64,000 bases of DNA from Daphnia carinata (GCF_022539665.2 NC_081331.1:9703534-9767533); one strand, 5' to 3'; positions 38,721 to 52,381 are shown, counted from the first letter of the stretch. Notes: a model not told the origin generated them from the sequence alone. Program-made: numbers and translations.

Positions 38721-40696
38721 TCAATTCCAATAGCTGCTGGGCAATGCTGGAGATAGGAAACCTAAATCGACAGCTGTTGCTGTGCTGCCCGATTTGACAT
38801 CGGGAAGATCCGTAATTTTCGATTCTTTCGATTGCAATCTGTAATTTTGCGAAGAATATCCTGATCCTCCTCCACTGTAACTCGGTGGGCTGTACGAAGG
38901 TTTCTCGTAGGTAGGTGCGGAATATGAAGGTCCGGGCGGTCCTGGATATCCATCGACACCTGGCTTACCACGTGGTCCAATTTGTCCCTCTGGACCTGGA
39001 ACACCTGGGTAACCCGGTGGTCCTGGTTTTCCTTGAGTGCCTGCCGGCCCCGAAGGTCCGATAGGTCCTATTGGGCCTTGACGTCCTGGCGTCCCATTGA
39101 AACCCGGTGGACCTGATTTACCTTGTGGACCGACTGGACCAGGTTCTCCAGGATAACCTGGAGTGCCAGTTGGACCTGGTGGGCCCTCTTTACCTGGTTT
39201 TCCAGGAAATCCCGGTGCTCCTGATCAGGAAATGCGAAACATTAGTGGAGGGATCAATAATTTGAATTCTTTATTATTTACCCGTGTAGCCAGGAGGTCC
39301 AACAGGACCAACTGGTCCTACGGGACCGGGGAACCCGTCTTTTCCTGGTGTTCCATTGTATCCAGGATCTCCTTTAGGTCCTCTCGGTCCAGGAACTTTG
39401 CTCGGTGCTCCGGGATATCCGTCTTTTCCGGGAGTACCTGGCAGTCCATTGTATCCTGCATCTCCTTTTGGCCCGGCTTTCCCGGGGTAACCTGGAAGTC
39501 CATCTTTGCCAGGATAACCAGCTGGACCAACGGGACCTACTGGCCCTAACGATCCTTTTGGACCAGGCCCGCCAGGCAATCCTGGAAAGCCATCTTTACC
39601 GGGATACCCAGCAGGACCCACAGAGCCCGGACGTCCTTCTTTACCAGGACGACCTTGTTGGAATTAAAAATATGTGTGTGTTAAACAAAATCATAAACCA
39701 TCATGTGTTTGTAAAGATATAACGGACGTAGCAGCAGGGAAAACTGACCTGGGTATCCAATATCTCCTTTGGCTCCAACCGGTCCTGGCCCTCCGGGCAA
39801 GCCATCCTTTCCGTTATAACCAGGAGGTCCAATCAATCCAGGTGGTCCAGCTTTACCTGGGTAACCTGCAGATAATATAAGAGATAAGCCGTTGCTAGTT
39901 AAAAGACTGTGCCAAAAAAGGAAGTACCTCTTTCTCCAGGAATGCCTTGTTTTCCAGGAATTCCATCGTAGCCAGGTAGTCCTCTTTCGCCCGCTAGTCC
40001 CCTCGGGCCGGGAGATCCGTTTTTACCTGGGTATCCAGGTGCACCAATAGCACCAGGATAGCCTGGAGCACCTGTGTCACCTTTATAGCCCGCTGGACCA
40101 GGTGGACCTGGAGGGCCGGGTGGCCCGGGAAGATACTTCGGCTTCTCGTAGCCCCCACCACCATAGCCTCCTCCTCCTCCTCCTCGGTATCCACCTCCAC
40201 CATGTCCACCACCTCCATATCGTCCTTCTTCAGCGTACTCTCCATCTTTTTTTTAAATGTAATTATCTCATCAAAAAACTTAAACATTTCATCTTTTCAT
40301 TTGCACACCTCGTCCAACTTCTATGCCGAAAGAAGATCCTGGTGGACCGGGAGGGCCAGGTGGTCCAGGAGGACCTTTCAGCCATGGTAAGTAATCAAAA
40401 AAGCGTTCCCACTGTTCTTGTATTTTCTGAATGTTAGCTCTTTCTGCAGCTGGATAAGCATCCGGATCCGAACCGTAAGGATTTAAGGATGCCCATTCAT
40501 CTCTTGAAATCGGAATTTTATCAATAGGCTTTCGTCGAGGGGTGGCCGTTGCAAGTGAAAGAAATGTCGTCACCAATAGCGTTGCCTTAATCTATTAAGA
40601 ACATTACAGTCAATGATTACACCTGCGAAACAGGTAAATTGTTAGTCACGGTAAGGTGCTATAAGCTAAACTAACCAGCACGTTAATGGCAGACAT
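38721..40696 (-). CDS. Collagen-like secreted protein, col-F (divergent, six coding exons)
   Basis: Coding exons are 40696-40676, 40591-40309, 40245-39928, 39865-39749, 39653-39282 and 39220-38721, total 536 residues, stop TGA. The signal region is [18 protein letters not shown]; the N-terminal module keeps [13 protein letters not shown] (Glu for Gln), [20 protein letters not shown] and DYLPWLKG. A Gly/Tyr-rich insert ([17 protein letters not shown]) follows, then Gly-X-Y repeats over four exons, all introns phase 1 within Gly codons, including [10 protein letters not shown]. The tail of about 80 residues ([19 protein letters not shown] ... [10 protein letters not shown]) is unlike the other copies. 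It is the most diverged member and the only one whose Gly-X-Y region is spread over more than two exons. Likely an older paralogue; a secreted structural role is inferred. Confidence 0.88.
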
Positions 40697-41450
40697 TTTG
40701 ACACAGTTCGGCTGGCTTGGTGGTCAACGGTTGAATAGCACAGCACTTGGTTACGTCCCTGCCTTTTGAAAAAAAAAAAACAAAAAAAAAAAACGTGTAA
40801 AAGGAATAAAGCTTGCTATTACAGCACAATTTAGTACGATCGGTGAGTGGAACAACATAACGTTTTGTATGCCTTGCGGTGCAAAAGCAGCTACACGTAC
40901 GTGCGTATGAATTTACGTAGTGTCCTTAACATTACTCCGTCCATGTTTCTATTTTTGTCAGCGTAAATCCCAAAACCTCGATGTTAAATAGAACAAACTG
41001 ATGAGCTTAACACCTTTAGTAAGAGGTTATGTCGATAGTTTAAAGTTAAAAATTGAGTATGCGAAAATAGTAATAACATTGACCGTTGGCTACGAATATT
41101 CCAAGGCACGTGCGTGAACTTTAAGAATCGCACAACAGTATTCTAAAGGTCATTTCCTTGAATTTGGCATTTAACACGGAGAAGATATAATACCAAAATG
41201 AATAATAGGAAATTGTTTCTTAATAAATACAGAAATATGATTTATGAGATAGTGTGATTATGATTTCCCTAATACTTCGTCACAAACAAATTAGTGTACG
41301 AGTTTAGGAATTCTACTTGCGGATGATGCACAGGTATACGAGAATGACGAAGCACATATCCAATTAGCGCACGTAACGTGTGTCAAAAACGAAAATGTCT
41401 TCTTGTACTTGAGAGGTATTTGGATGAAAATCTGATTCTCTAGTACGTAC

Positions 41451-41540
41451 CTCACTGGGAAAAGAGTCTGAATGTTGTACCACGAACTGCCTGCAGTTTG
41501 GCACTGACTAGGGCTGAGAGACCATCGGCCGTTTAAGTAG
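41451..41540 (-). promoter_or_regulatory. col-F core promoter and non-coding exon 1
   Basis: On the minus strand a weaker TATA-like CTACTTAAAC (41531-41540) lies about 30 bp before a TCAGTG initiator (41502-41507); the untranslated exon ends at 41451 before GTACGT. Confidence 0.65.
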
Positions 41541-44500
41541 GTGACGCCTTACGATGAAGAGATGAAAAAATTCCCGCGACGCTCACGTAGCTTCTGGTGC
41601 ACCTCGTAATAAACACCGATTGTTCCAAAAGAATAGGGGCGATCTGCCGGACGGAGGACCCCCACCTGGAGCTTCAAAACAGCGTCCATATCCTAGCGGA
41701 ATAGACATCGTTCACCGGCTTTTTATTCTTAACCTAATCGCCAATAAAATTCTCTCATGGACTGTAACCACTTCCTCAAATACCGTAGACCCTTGACAAA
41801 AGTAGTGCACGTGTTAGTAAATGTGTTTCTGATTTATCGTTTGTTTCGTGTTCTTTGTTTGCTCGATTTCTGAAACAGATTTGGTTGAACACCTGATAAA
41901 AGGAACCTACGGGATAAGCAAAAAAAAAAATATGTAAAATACGGTTAAATTCGATTACGGAAAAGCTAGTAAATTAAAAACTCAACGAAGCGTTTAAGTG
42001 CTTACCCATTGACTTCAGCTGGAACCGTTTGCCCACACGCCGCTGGTAAAAAAACAAAAAACATTTCGCGTGACCGCGGACGTGCTAAAATCTTATGTAA
42101 ATTTTCAGCTGCTGGGCGTTTGTTTCGTCACATTCATTTGATTTTCGATTTTTTCCTGCCAAGTTTTTTTTTTAAATTACTATTAAAGATTAGAAAAAGA
42201 CCGTACACAATGACAAATGACTTACTACAATTATATGTGGATTCCCCCGAATTACAGAGGGTGTGCAGAGACTGTTGAGATGCGCGTTACCGTACGATGC
42301 GGAACAAGCTACGCAACAGGAATCCTCTTATGAATAGCCAGTCTGCCGTGTAGAGTTTGTATAGGTAGTATGTAACCCAGTGTGTTTACCGTTATACCCC
42401 GCCGGTGAGAATACAATACCCTGCTCCAGAATTGGAATTTTTATACACGTATACATTTCTATACATTTGCGGGTGGAGGGGAGGGGGGAGATAAGTAATT
42501 GACGGAACACGAAATCATGGGGTGAAAAATCAGATGGGATAATTTTTAAATCACATCAGAAGAAATGAAATTGAGGATAGCTGTGCGGTTGTACACTTGA
42601 TGAATCCGGTGTTCTATTTTGAACGGCGCCAATTTTAAACGTCAATTTTTTTGCTTGATCATTTTGGCTGTCCTCATATGGGAGCAGGCGGACAAAAGCG
42701 GTTTAACACGCAGTAAATATAGGTTACTCTATGATGGTTACACCTATTAGTCCAACTGTACATCTCTCTCTCTCTTTTTACGACGATGCATGCAATGATT
42801 CTTTTTAAGACGTAATTGAGAGAGAAATCTAGGTGATTCAGCAATCTAAATGTGACGACGGAGAAATCTTGTCCTTCTTAATTCATGCGACTATTTTCAG
42901 TCGATCTAGATGAAAATCATTATCGCAACTTGTTTCTTGTCTCGCCATAAGAGCCCAGCTCCGGTTCGTAATAAATTCATATTAGCTTTGAAAAAAAAAC
43001 AAAAATGCGATCCGCTATGCTATCTCGTCTTCTGGTTACCTAATGCAACTGGTCACGAATTCATAACAGTTACGTGACTGGCCAACCGGTACCAGCAATA
43101 GAAGAGACGTGAAGCGTACGACCGTCAGCAAGTCCACCATATGTTGCACACACCATTCACGGCTATTGACAAGAAAAGAGACAGGGCATGCTGAAGCTAT
43201 CTTGGGGATGACTTAGCCGTCTTCACTCAGACAGACAGCAACGCCACAGGTATACAGCAAAAATGGTTCCTGAAAAGCGAAAAAAACAAACAAACAACAT
43301 TGGAAGAGAAAGCTTATAACAGTAAGTTGGTAATCGAAGCCTAATTTGAAATTTCGCTTTAAATGAAACTATACGGTACAGACCCGTAGGATCATCGCAA
43401 ACGTTTAAATTGAAGACTGACATCCTTGATCGATCTCGCCCCTAGTTTGTAATTCGAGAAAGTCTTGTTCAAGTTCGCATTACGCCCTTTTCGAGATACG
43501 TATTTGGAGTGTAGATACGTAAAGATTCAAGGCGCCAGGTATGTATAAGAAAAGGTAATATAAAAGCTAGAGGGCGAAACGGACAGGAAAACAAAAAGGA
43601 CTATGACAAACTGCTATGTTTTCTTTTTAGGTACTTGGCCCGTCGGATAGAACAAGCGATGTTTACCCCCTCTTTCTTTTTAGCTTAAGGAAAAATGCTT
43701 CTATGATTTTGCTTGCCGCAATTTGCTGTCGAACACATACGAGTACGTTTGCGCAAGATATCGAGACATACGCCCACAGCTGGAATGTTTGTTAAGCTTT
43801 CACAAAAAATAAAAATAAATAAGTTAAACGACAAATCGGGGATTTTGTGAGCATACCGTAACAGTTGTCCAACATTATCACGTTAGTTCTGCTGATTCAC
43901 TGTAATTTACAGTCAATTTCTTGGAACGTCCAATGATTGACGATTGAGAAAGTAGACTAAGTTCTGCTCGCGGATGCGAAAACTCGCTCATTGGGTCAAG
44001 GAATTTCTTTGCTATTCGAGTGCATCCTTCGAATTTACACCGACATCTCTAGCAGCAAAAATGCACTACATCCTTATCATCAGCAATAGCGTTGAAATGC
44101 ATTGCGTTTTTTATTCGTGTACCGCGCTTTTTCAAGTACCCTTTTTATTAACTTGATTGCACCGAGAGCTCGGTGATCCGAATACTGCAGAGTTTAAAAC
44201 CCGTGTTTACGTGGATACCTGCAGACATGGTGAGGTGCGTAACTGTAACAGTTCACAGTCAGTAATAAAGGCGTGTAAATATCTTCTATCGTGTTGGGGA
44301 GTGTCCAACGTCTAAAATGATGCGCCCCCGTATCATATTTGATGTTATACTAAGTCTATTGTTAGTAACAAGGACAATAGGGGCCAGGCTATCGTTTGGT
44401 TGTTTAGGATTATTATTTCAGAGTACCAATCATCTATCGAAAGTTTTTGAAAAATTCAAAATCGGGCTTATTTTGTCGGGCTTAAAATTTTGACATAGAA

Positions 44501-45826
44501 TTCGACAGAACCCGCTATAACCCAATTTGAAGGTTGATTGAACATAAGATAATAATTTTACAGTTAACCACGTATGTATTTAAATAAAACGTAATCAATG
44601 TGCTTGTAGCGAAACCACCTTGAATTTGAATTAACTCACATCACGTTCCTTCAAATGCAAGACTGGTGCAGTAAGGCTTGGTTTACCAGCATTCCTGTAC
44701 GTAGTCCCATGAATGATTGAGTAGTTAGTTACGCCCAGTGTCACATCTAGAACAATGCACAACTGCTTTCTATAGCCATCAATAACTATATTTATCGACG
44801 TTTCCTATTTTATAATACGTCAAAAAAAAAATGTCTCTAATACATGCATGGATTATTGATCTCCTCTGCGATTAGGCTCTATCTGTTTATCTATTCAATT
44901 ATTATTTTAACGAGCAAAGAACCATTGGCTGTGATGTAGAAGAAATCTGGCCTCCAGTTAACTGACATTTCTCTACAAGCATTTTATATTTTTAGTTAAC
45001 GCGTTCACATTGAAGAATTCACAAGTAAAGGCCATGCGGACCATCAAGCGTCTTGTAACTTTTTATAGGCTGGAAATACCCAATTCTGTAGACGGCCGAA
45101 AGAGGAGAACTTCAACGTACTATGTAGCTTTCTGTTATGTCGTTAACACATTCACAGTAAAAATCAAGAGAGCGAAACAAATTGAAACAAACTTTGTTGC
45201 TTTAGTGTAGGCCAGTGCAAAACTTTCCTCTACGAATATATGTATCTTATAACATCAATTCAAAGAATGCATAAAAGTTTCTCCTATGAAAAAAAAAAAA
45301 AACGAAAGTATACGCCATCATTTTCCTGTAGGGTCTTTCCCTGATTTTTGCAGCTTAGATTTAACGACATTAACTTTCGATCGGGCTGAAGTTTCTAACG
45401 TACTTGGAATTTTCCATGCTGTTGATGTATAAGCACATATAATTGGGCGCAGACTTTCCTCTCTGACACCCATAAGTAAAAATGAAAAAGCCTAAAATCA
45501 GAATGCCATGACTTGTGTGTGTGTGAAAATCACGTTACGCTATCACCTTTCTCTCACTCGCACTTTTGCGTGATTGAGTTGTAAAAACTTAATGATAGGT
45601 TTACTGTATAAGGAAATTTCGCAAAAGAAACGACATCGCTGTACATATATTGTGTATTTCAAGCAACGTAAATCTTTCTGTTAATATCAATCAGTTTGAT
45701 AATATCGCAAAAAATGTGATTGTAATCCAATGACGATGAGGAACGTAAATGTTTAGTCATAGAATTCTGTGTAAAATGAATCTTCGTGTTGATACGCTTG
45801 TAGGATAGCGTTCGCTCTTCACTTGT
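41541..45826. other. Intergenic, no gene seen
   Basis: Upstream DNA of col-F and downstream DNA of col-G. Contains a CT microsatellite near 42763-42775 and a fragment of the dispersed repeat at about 44455-44500 (CGGGCTTATTTTGTCGGGC). No coding sequence supported. Confidence 0.5.
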
Positions 45827-47712
45827 TTATCGGCCGTAGGCGGATTGCAACGGCTGGAAGGAGGATTGTACTGAATCCGACCATGACGATTGGATAGGAG
45901 TGGACCAAGAGTGCTGTTGGGCCGGTGCTTGGTAAGCGGGCTGCTGGGCAGGTGCTTGGAAAACGAGTTGCTCAACTGGTGCTTGGTAAGCAGGTTGCTG
46001 TACTGGAACCTCAAAGGCTGGGGCTTGGATGGTGGTCACTGCACCAGCAGCTCCGGCCGGGCCAACTGGACCAGCAGGTCCTGGGCCACCGGGTGTGCCA
46101 GATGGTCCCTGAGGTCCAGGTCCGCCTTGAGGCCCGGGTCCACCTTGAGGTCCAGCAGGGCCAGGTCCGCCTGGGAAGCCTGGGGAACCTGGTTTACCTT
46201 GGGGTCCGGGTCCTCCTTGAGGTCCAGCTGGTCCTGGGCCACCGGGGCCGCCAGGGAAGCCAGGAGCACCGGGTTTACCTTGAGGTCCTACAGGTCCTGG
46301 GCCACCAGGGAAGCCAGGGGCGCCTGGAGCTCCATTGAAACCATCCTTGCCTGGTTTGCCTGGTTGTCCGGGTCCACCTGAAATTTAACATGATTGTGAT
46401 GAATACTGATCGTATTGTCGAAACAGGTACGAGAATCGCAATACCTGGGAAACCGGGTCCGCCTGGAAGTCCGTCTTTGCCTGGAGCTCCTGGTCCGCCG
46501 GGGAAGCCGTCTTTGCCGGGTGCGCCGTTGAAGCCTGGGGATCCAACTGGTCCTTGAGGTCCAGCTGGGCCGGGTTGAGTGCTTGGGGCTCCAGGACGTC
46601 CATCTCTGCCAGGGCCTCCGGGGAAACCAGGAGTGCCAGCTTCACCTTTAGGTCCAGGGCCTCCGGGGAATCCGTTTGTGCCAGGTCGACCAGCAGGTCC
46701 AACTGGTCCGACAGGTCCGACAGGGCCAACAGGTCCTGGGCCACCAGGGAAACCAGGAGCACCATCTTTACCAGGGGCACCAGGAGCTCCAGCAGGTCCG
46801 GGTTGGTTAGAAGGCAAAGTGATACCAGGTGCACCGGGTTGACCTTTAGGTCCTGGGCCTCCAGGTGCTCCGTTGAATCCATCTCTGCCAGGGGCTCCAG
46901 GAGCTCCGTTAAGGCCAGGTGCTCCGTTAAAACCAGCAGCGCCCTTAGCTCCGGGGAAACCAGGTCCTCCTGGGGCACCAGGGGCTCCGTTTGATCCACG
47001 TTCGCCAGCCGGTCCTGGTCCACCAGGAGCGCCGTTAAGGCCAGGTGGGCCTTGTGGTCCGGGGTTACCTGGAGTTCCGGGATTGCCAGCATTACCAGTT
47101 TCTCCCTTAGGTCCAGCAGGTCCTGGTGCTCCGGGTGGGCCAGGTGGTCCGACTACTGTAGCTTGTTGAGACTGGCTAAAGCCACCATTGAAAGAACTTC
47201 CATCACCGCCGGGTTGTCCTGGTGGGCCTGGTGGGCCAGCAGGTCCCTTAAGCCATGGCAGATATCTATTGAAAAAAAAAAAATGAAGCGTGAATATCCT
47301 TTTGTTTTGCGATGACACTTCCGTGAAGCCATGCAAATCAATAGATCATTACTCGATGAATTTTTCCCATTGGCGCTGAATTTCTTCAATTTGAGGCCGT
47401 TCTGCAGTTTCGATAGCTCCGCTCGATGCTCCCCATTGGCCAGACGAGATCTGAGGTGTTGCTTCAACGTGTTGATGAGTAGTGTCAAAGTGGGTATTGG
47501 TAAATTCAACTGGGCTCAATGATGCCCATTGTGAAAACGATACATCTTGAGGAATTTCAACAGCTTGCGGAGCAGGGCCGTACTGCGGAGCAGCAAAGGC
47601 CGTCAAAGCCAAAACAGGAAGAATCAACTGCAACATCAAAAACGCAATGTCCATCTGAATTTCGTTTCGCATATATTAAGGTGACTCAAATAAAACTTAC
47701 TGCGGCCTTCAT
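45827..47712 (-). CDS. Collagen-like secreted protein, col-G
   Basis: Coding exons are 47712-47701 (M-K-A-A), 47627-47353, 47265-46445 and 46377-45827, total 552 residues, stop TAA. Exon 2 could also start at an upstream acceptor near 47655, adding residues before [13 protein letters not shown] chose the acceptor that gives a signal peptide like the paralogues. The N-terminal module is enlarged: [10 protein letters not shown] replaces QWASLNPYG and is followed by an insert with [10 protein letters not shown] before [15 protein letters not shown] phase-2 intron then splits the Glu codon just before YLPWLKG. Gly-X-Y repeats follow with [11 protein letters not shown] and [10 protein letters not shown] interruptions, and a Gln/Ser-rich tail ([11 protein letters not shown] ... 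PLQSAYGR). No NC1 domain. Confidence 0.88.
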
Positions 47713-47923
47713 GGCTTGTTAATTGTTGGTGTTGTGTTGGCTGATTTGATACGGCTATACGTCTATTGTCATGAAAATCAAACATGTATCATTTCAATTT
47801 TTTGAAAAGGATCTTTAAAGCTTTTTTCTTTTAAAATTGAATCAATGTTTTTTTTTTTTGTTTTCCAATGCATTGCAAGCTTACAATTACAAATGAAGAC
47901 TTTGATGTTGCTCAATTGTTTAC

Positions 47924-47996
47924 CTCAGGTAGATGCTTCTCAATTCACCACCGACTCAACACTGATCTTAGACAGCCGAGCTGCAGCCTTTTAAAT
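47924..47996 (-). promoter_or_regulatory. col-G core promoter and non-coding exon 1
   Basis: ATTTAAAAG (47988-47996) and TCAGTG (47960-47965) on the minus strand; untranslated exon ends at 47924 before GTAAAC. Confidence 0.7.
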
Positions 47997-50583
47997 GCCC
48001 GGCTAGAGCCGAGCGAATGCGAGAGAAATGTGACGTAACCCAAAGGTGAAGACGAGAGCTAGGGGGATAGGACATGCAACGTATCCACGTAGGTAAAAGT
48101 AGAAATCTTAACTACAGAGAAAGAAAAGAAAGTGCAAGAATAACGCATTACGAAGAGACCAGGCAGTCTATCAGATCCCATTTTTTTTCCCCGATGTTGA
48201 CACCATTTCCCCTTCTCTTCGTGAGCTATACTTCTCGACTCCAGAGAGTTCCAATGAAAAAGAAAAAAACGCATCACGGTATACAAGATTGATAATGAAA
48301 AAAAAAAGCTTTCACCTTTTGATGTGCAACACCTGGTTGAAATATTCTTTAAAAAACGATTATAGTGCTGGATTAACACAATGAAAAGAAGATGGTTCTT
48401 TTTTCGAATAAATATGGAGAGTTATAATAAATTTTCACCTTTATATTATTCAAATTTTATGCAAATTTTTGTTATTTTGAATACACACGAATGGTAAGAT
48501 CACGTTTACTTCCGATGCGGGAGCATAAAAAGGACCTTTTTTATTTTTTAAAATGTTAATAGTTATTTTTTTGAATAGTGCAATTCTAAAAGAGGTTTAT
48601 GAGCTGGGCAATTGCAAAAATGGTTTATGACGTTAACGAAGAACTGGAACATTTTACCCAATCAGGTTGTTCTCTCATTTCCTTTGCTATGGCCAATGAC
48701 CGCGTGAATCAGCATATGAACATGCTATACGATATGACGAAAGCCACAGCTTACCGAAGCAGCAAAAATGTAATCCCGGGAAGGGTGATGTGATCTAGGG
48801 TAATACCTGAGGTCTTGAGAGCTATATATAAAAGTGAAATCTAAGTTAATGGGAAAAGAAAAAAAAAAGAAGGTAGATGTACAAGTGACGAAAGGACCAA
48901 CAGCCCCGGAGAATTCGTTTCCCGCATGTCGGACAGCTTGACTCTCTCTTTTTGCTTTGGAATTTTTTTTTTTTTCAAAATCTTTTTAATTCAATTATAA
49001 ATGGACTGTCAAAATTCACCGAATGTTGCTCTCTAAAAACTATGTTCTTCGCTACTTTCCCAACATTTTTTCGTATTTTTTTTTTTTTTTAATGTTTGTT
49101 ATTTCTCATTAGTCGAATGGAATGAAGTTGTAATAAAACATTCGGTTTAAAGTTACAACTTGTTTAAGAATTAGAACCGCGCTACATTTGAAAGGGGGAA
49201 ATGCTGATTAAGTTTTCTTTCCGTGTCGCGTTTCCACTCAAGGCGGTTCCGAACTCAACTGTTTCGCGGCCTACTAGAGAAAATTGGGGGCGGAACGATT
49301 CTCGTAAATTCAGCCATTCCGAAACTCAACATTTTGCAACGAAGCCAGAAAGTTTGCCCCCAGGATTCGTGATTGACTGTAAATTTACAGACAGGTGCGA
49401 GCGCTCTGCTAGCCATTGGTAAAAAGCATAAAACGTTAAGATTAGAATTGGGTAATATAAAGGCCATAATTCTATCATTTGGGCGGAATGAGGAACGCTC
49501 GTTTCTCACAAACCGGGCTGACAGGTATTTTCTAAATGTCATCAGTTTTGCGCTACTTGTAGAATGTCTGCGAAATGGATTTTTTTTTTTTACCTTGGGA
49601 GATTAGCAAACTCTCCAATCATCTCTCTGCACTTCTTACGAATCCTGGAGAGAAAAAAAAAACCGCAGTGAAAACGCTTCAGCAAACAACTCAACATCTA
49701 AACCAATTGCGGTCATCAAATTTCAATATCGTTTCTGCATCGGATACTATACAAAAGAGGTGGTACACCTGATGAAGTAATCTTTTCCTTTAAGGGTACA
49801 CTGTAAGGTTACCTGTAGAATGGGAAAATGTTTTTATTTCCCAAATTCGGAGATGAGGTGAAACTGGAACAAGGTAAACAAAACAAGATAATGCAATGAA
49901 GTGAAACCAGACATGTTTGACAAAATTCCCCGCCTTTTAACTGAGATTGCTTGGTATCAACGATGTGTATGATACGTCGATAAACTATGTGAGTCGACGA
50001 GCGTTTCTCTCTTCATTTTGATGTCTCATAATAAATTCGTCTCGTTCTAACAAGCAAAACAATGTCATGTAAACAATTTTCACAGACTATTTTACTGATT
50101 TCTTGGACTAGACATGGGCCAGCTGTCCTACAGACGTGGGTGTAAATACCTTTCACTGCATTCCTTGTTTTTACTGTTCCTTATCATGCCGTATGAAACC
50201 GGCTTTGCTGTAGAAAAAAAGAAAGCCAAACGGGCAAAAGAGGACGCAAAGAAGAGGACACGACAGTTTAGCATATCTTGTCTACCAATAGATTTTTCAT
50301 TTCTGTTGTGTTTTTTTTTTCGTAAAACAATTGCAATGATTTGATGACATGTTGCACATGATTTTCGCGAATGATATAGGGTTCTTTATATTTTCAAAGG
50401 CTCGCAAAATGATCTTTGTTCAATTTACACAAGCACTTTGCAAGAAACAAAAATAAAAATATATCTGTGAATGTGTTGATGAGTCTTTCGTTAATATGAA
50501 CATGCCGAACAGTTCTAGGGCATTAAAGCTGGTTGGGAAAATTGGTGGCACGTTATCAGCTTGGATGAGCTAACATTAACCAC
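47997..50583. other. Intergenic, no gene seen
   Basis: Upstream DNA of col-G and downstream DNA of col-H. Many A/T runs and short open frames without domains; one AGTGAAAG on the minus strand at 50150-50157. Confidence 0.5.
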
Positions 50584-52095
50584 TTAATAGTAGCCTTGTT
50601 TGTAGACTGGGGCGTTGTTGTATGGAACAGGTCCGGGGGGTCCAGGGCGACCAACGGGTCCAACAGGTCCAGGAGCTCCATTATCGCCAGCTTTGCCAAC
50701 TGGTCCGACGGGGCCGACTGGGCCAACGGGACCAACGGGGCCAGTTGCTCCAGGGTAGCCAGCAGGGCCGGTTTTACCTTCTGGTCCAGCAGGGCCAACA
50801 GGGCCAACTGGGCCTACTGGGCCAGGGCCGCCAGGGTATCCAGTAGGTCCTTGTTTGCCTTGAGAGCCTTGAGGTCCAGGACCTCCAGGGGCTCCTGCGG
50901 GACCAGGGCCGCCGGGGTAGCCATCCTTACCTGGTTTACCTTGTTCTCCTTGTGGGCCTACAATGCATTAACACAATGTACTTCATCGTTATTAATTACA
51001 GTTTTAAACAACCACATACCTGGGGCACCTGGAGCGCCATTAAGTCCGTCTTTTCCTGGGCCACCGGGCAAGCCGTTAACACCGTCTTTTCCAGAAGCGC
51101 CGTTGTAACCTGGAGGACCAGCGGGTCCTCGGGGTCCGACAGGGCCGTTGCTACCAGGGGCACCGTTCAGTCCGTCTTTGCCTGGGGCTCCGTTGTAGCC
51201 AGGAGTGCCGGGTTCGCCCTTAGGACCAGGTCCGCCAGGGTAACCAGGAGCACCATCTTTGCCAGCAGGTCCTTGAGGTCCACGGGGTCCAGCAGGTCCA
51301 ACGGGTCCAGTTGCACCGGGTGCACCAGGAGCTCCATCTTTGCCGGGGTATCCAGGTGCGCCAACGGGTCCAGGGATCTTGGATTGAACAGTGACACCAG
51401 GTGCACCAGCTTCTCCTTTAGGTCCAGCAGGTCCAGGTGCTCCGTTGTATCCGTCTTTGCCAGGGGCTCCAGGGGCTCCGTTAAGGCCTGGGGCTCCGTT
51501 GAATCCAGCTTCTCCCTTAGCTCCGGGGTAGCCAGGGGCTCCAGTGGCTCCTGGGGCTCCATCAGCACCTCGTGCACCGGGCTCTCCTTGAGCACCTGGA
51601 GCACCATCAGCACCAGGTTTTCCTTCAGCTCCAGGAGCGCCATTGGCTCCTGGGGCACCAGTGTCTCCCTTTTCGCCTTTAGGTCCAGCATAACCCTGTG
51701 GGCCTGGTTGGCCTGGAGGTCCAGCGACGTATTTAGCATCACCATAGCTAGCTGCTCCAGGAGCTCCAGCTGGACCTTGAGGTCCTTGGGGTCCAGCAGG
51801 TCCTCTCAACCACGGAAGGTACCTTAATTATAAGATGCAAATTTTATGACATGTCGTTTTTGAATTCTTTTTGATTGCAACTTACTCAAGGAAGCGTTCC
51901 CATTGCTTTTGAATCTCCTGAAGCTCGTAGTTGTCAACGGATGAAATCTGTGCACGTTGATATTGGGGAGCAGCTAATGCGGCCGCGAAGAGGCATGTTA
52001 GAACGATAGCCTAAAAACAACACGAAAACATAATTCAACAAATGATGTCACGTGTTCCTCGACGTTCGTTTCGATCAACTTACAACTGCCTTCAT
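50584..52095 (-). CDS. Collagen-like secreted protein, col-H (short N-terminal module)
   Basis: Coding exons are 52095-52084 (M-K-A-V), 52010-51886, 51822-51020 and 50957-50584, total 437 residues, stop TAA. The signal peptide ([13 protein letters not shown]) is followed by only about 35 non-collagenous residues: [22 protein letters not shown], then YLPWLRG. The QW-x-S-L-N-P-Y-G part found in most paralogues is absent, so H is a natural deletion of that half of the module. The phase-2 intron before YLPWLRG is shared with G and I. Gly-X-Y repeats include a [11 protein letters not shown] interruption. The tail is very short, ending APVYKQGYY. It is the shortest intact member and still secreted by signal peptide. 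Confidence 0.9.
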
Positions 52096-52305
52096 GATTG
52101 TCTGAATGGAGATACTTCCAAAGTAAAAAGTTTGTTGTAAAGGTCGACTTCTGAAAGCAAAACGGATATTGTTTAAAATGTGTATAGTTAAATGGCAGCA
52201 ATGAACGGAAATGGAAAAAACTAAATCACTTGTTTGGATTCTTCTTTAATTAAGTTTCAATAACAAATTGGGTTGTTAAAGATGGCGAAAGAAAAACTGT
52301 CCTAC

Positions 52306-52381
52306 CTTTAGAACTGCTGTTTCTTTTTTCGCTGCTGGACGAATGCTGATTAGAAAAAGGGTGATGGCGTGCCTTTTAAAC
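52306..52381 (-). promoter_or_regulatory. col-H core promoter and non-coding exon 1
   Basis: GTTTAAAAG (52373-52381) and an initiator variant TCAGCA (52344-52349) on the minus strand, about 30 bp apart; untranslated exon ends at 52306 before GTAGGA. Confidence 0.65.

Noticed and set aside
46579-47169. Plus-strand frames 46579-46842 and 46873-47169 that read as Gly-Pro collagen on the opposite strand
   Set aside because: GGN/CCN codons are complementary, so the antisense strand of a Gly-Pro tract also reads as Gly-Pro. Exon structure and signal peptide fix the minus strand as coding.
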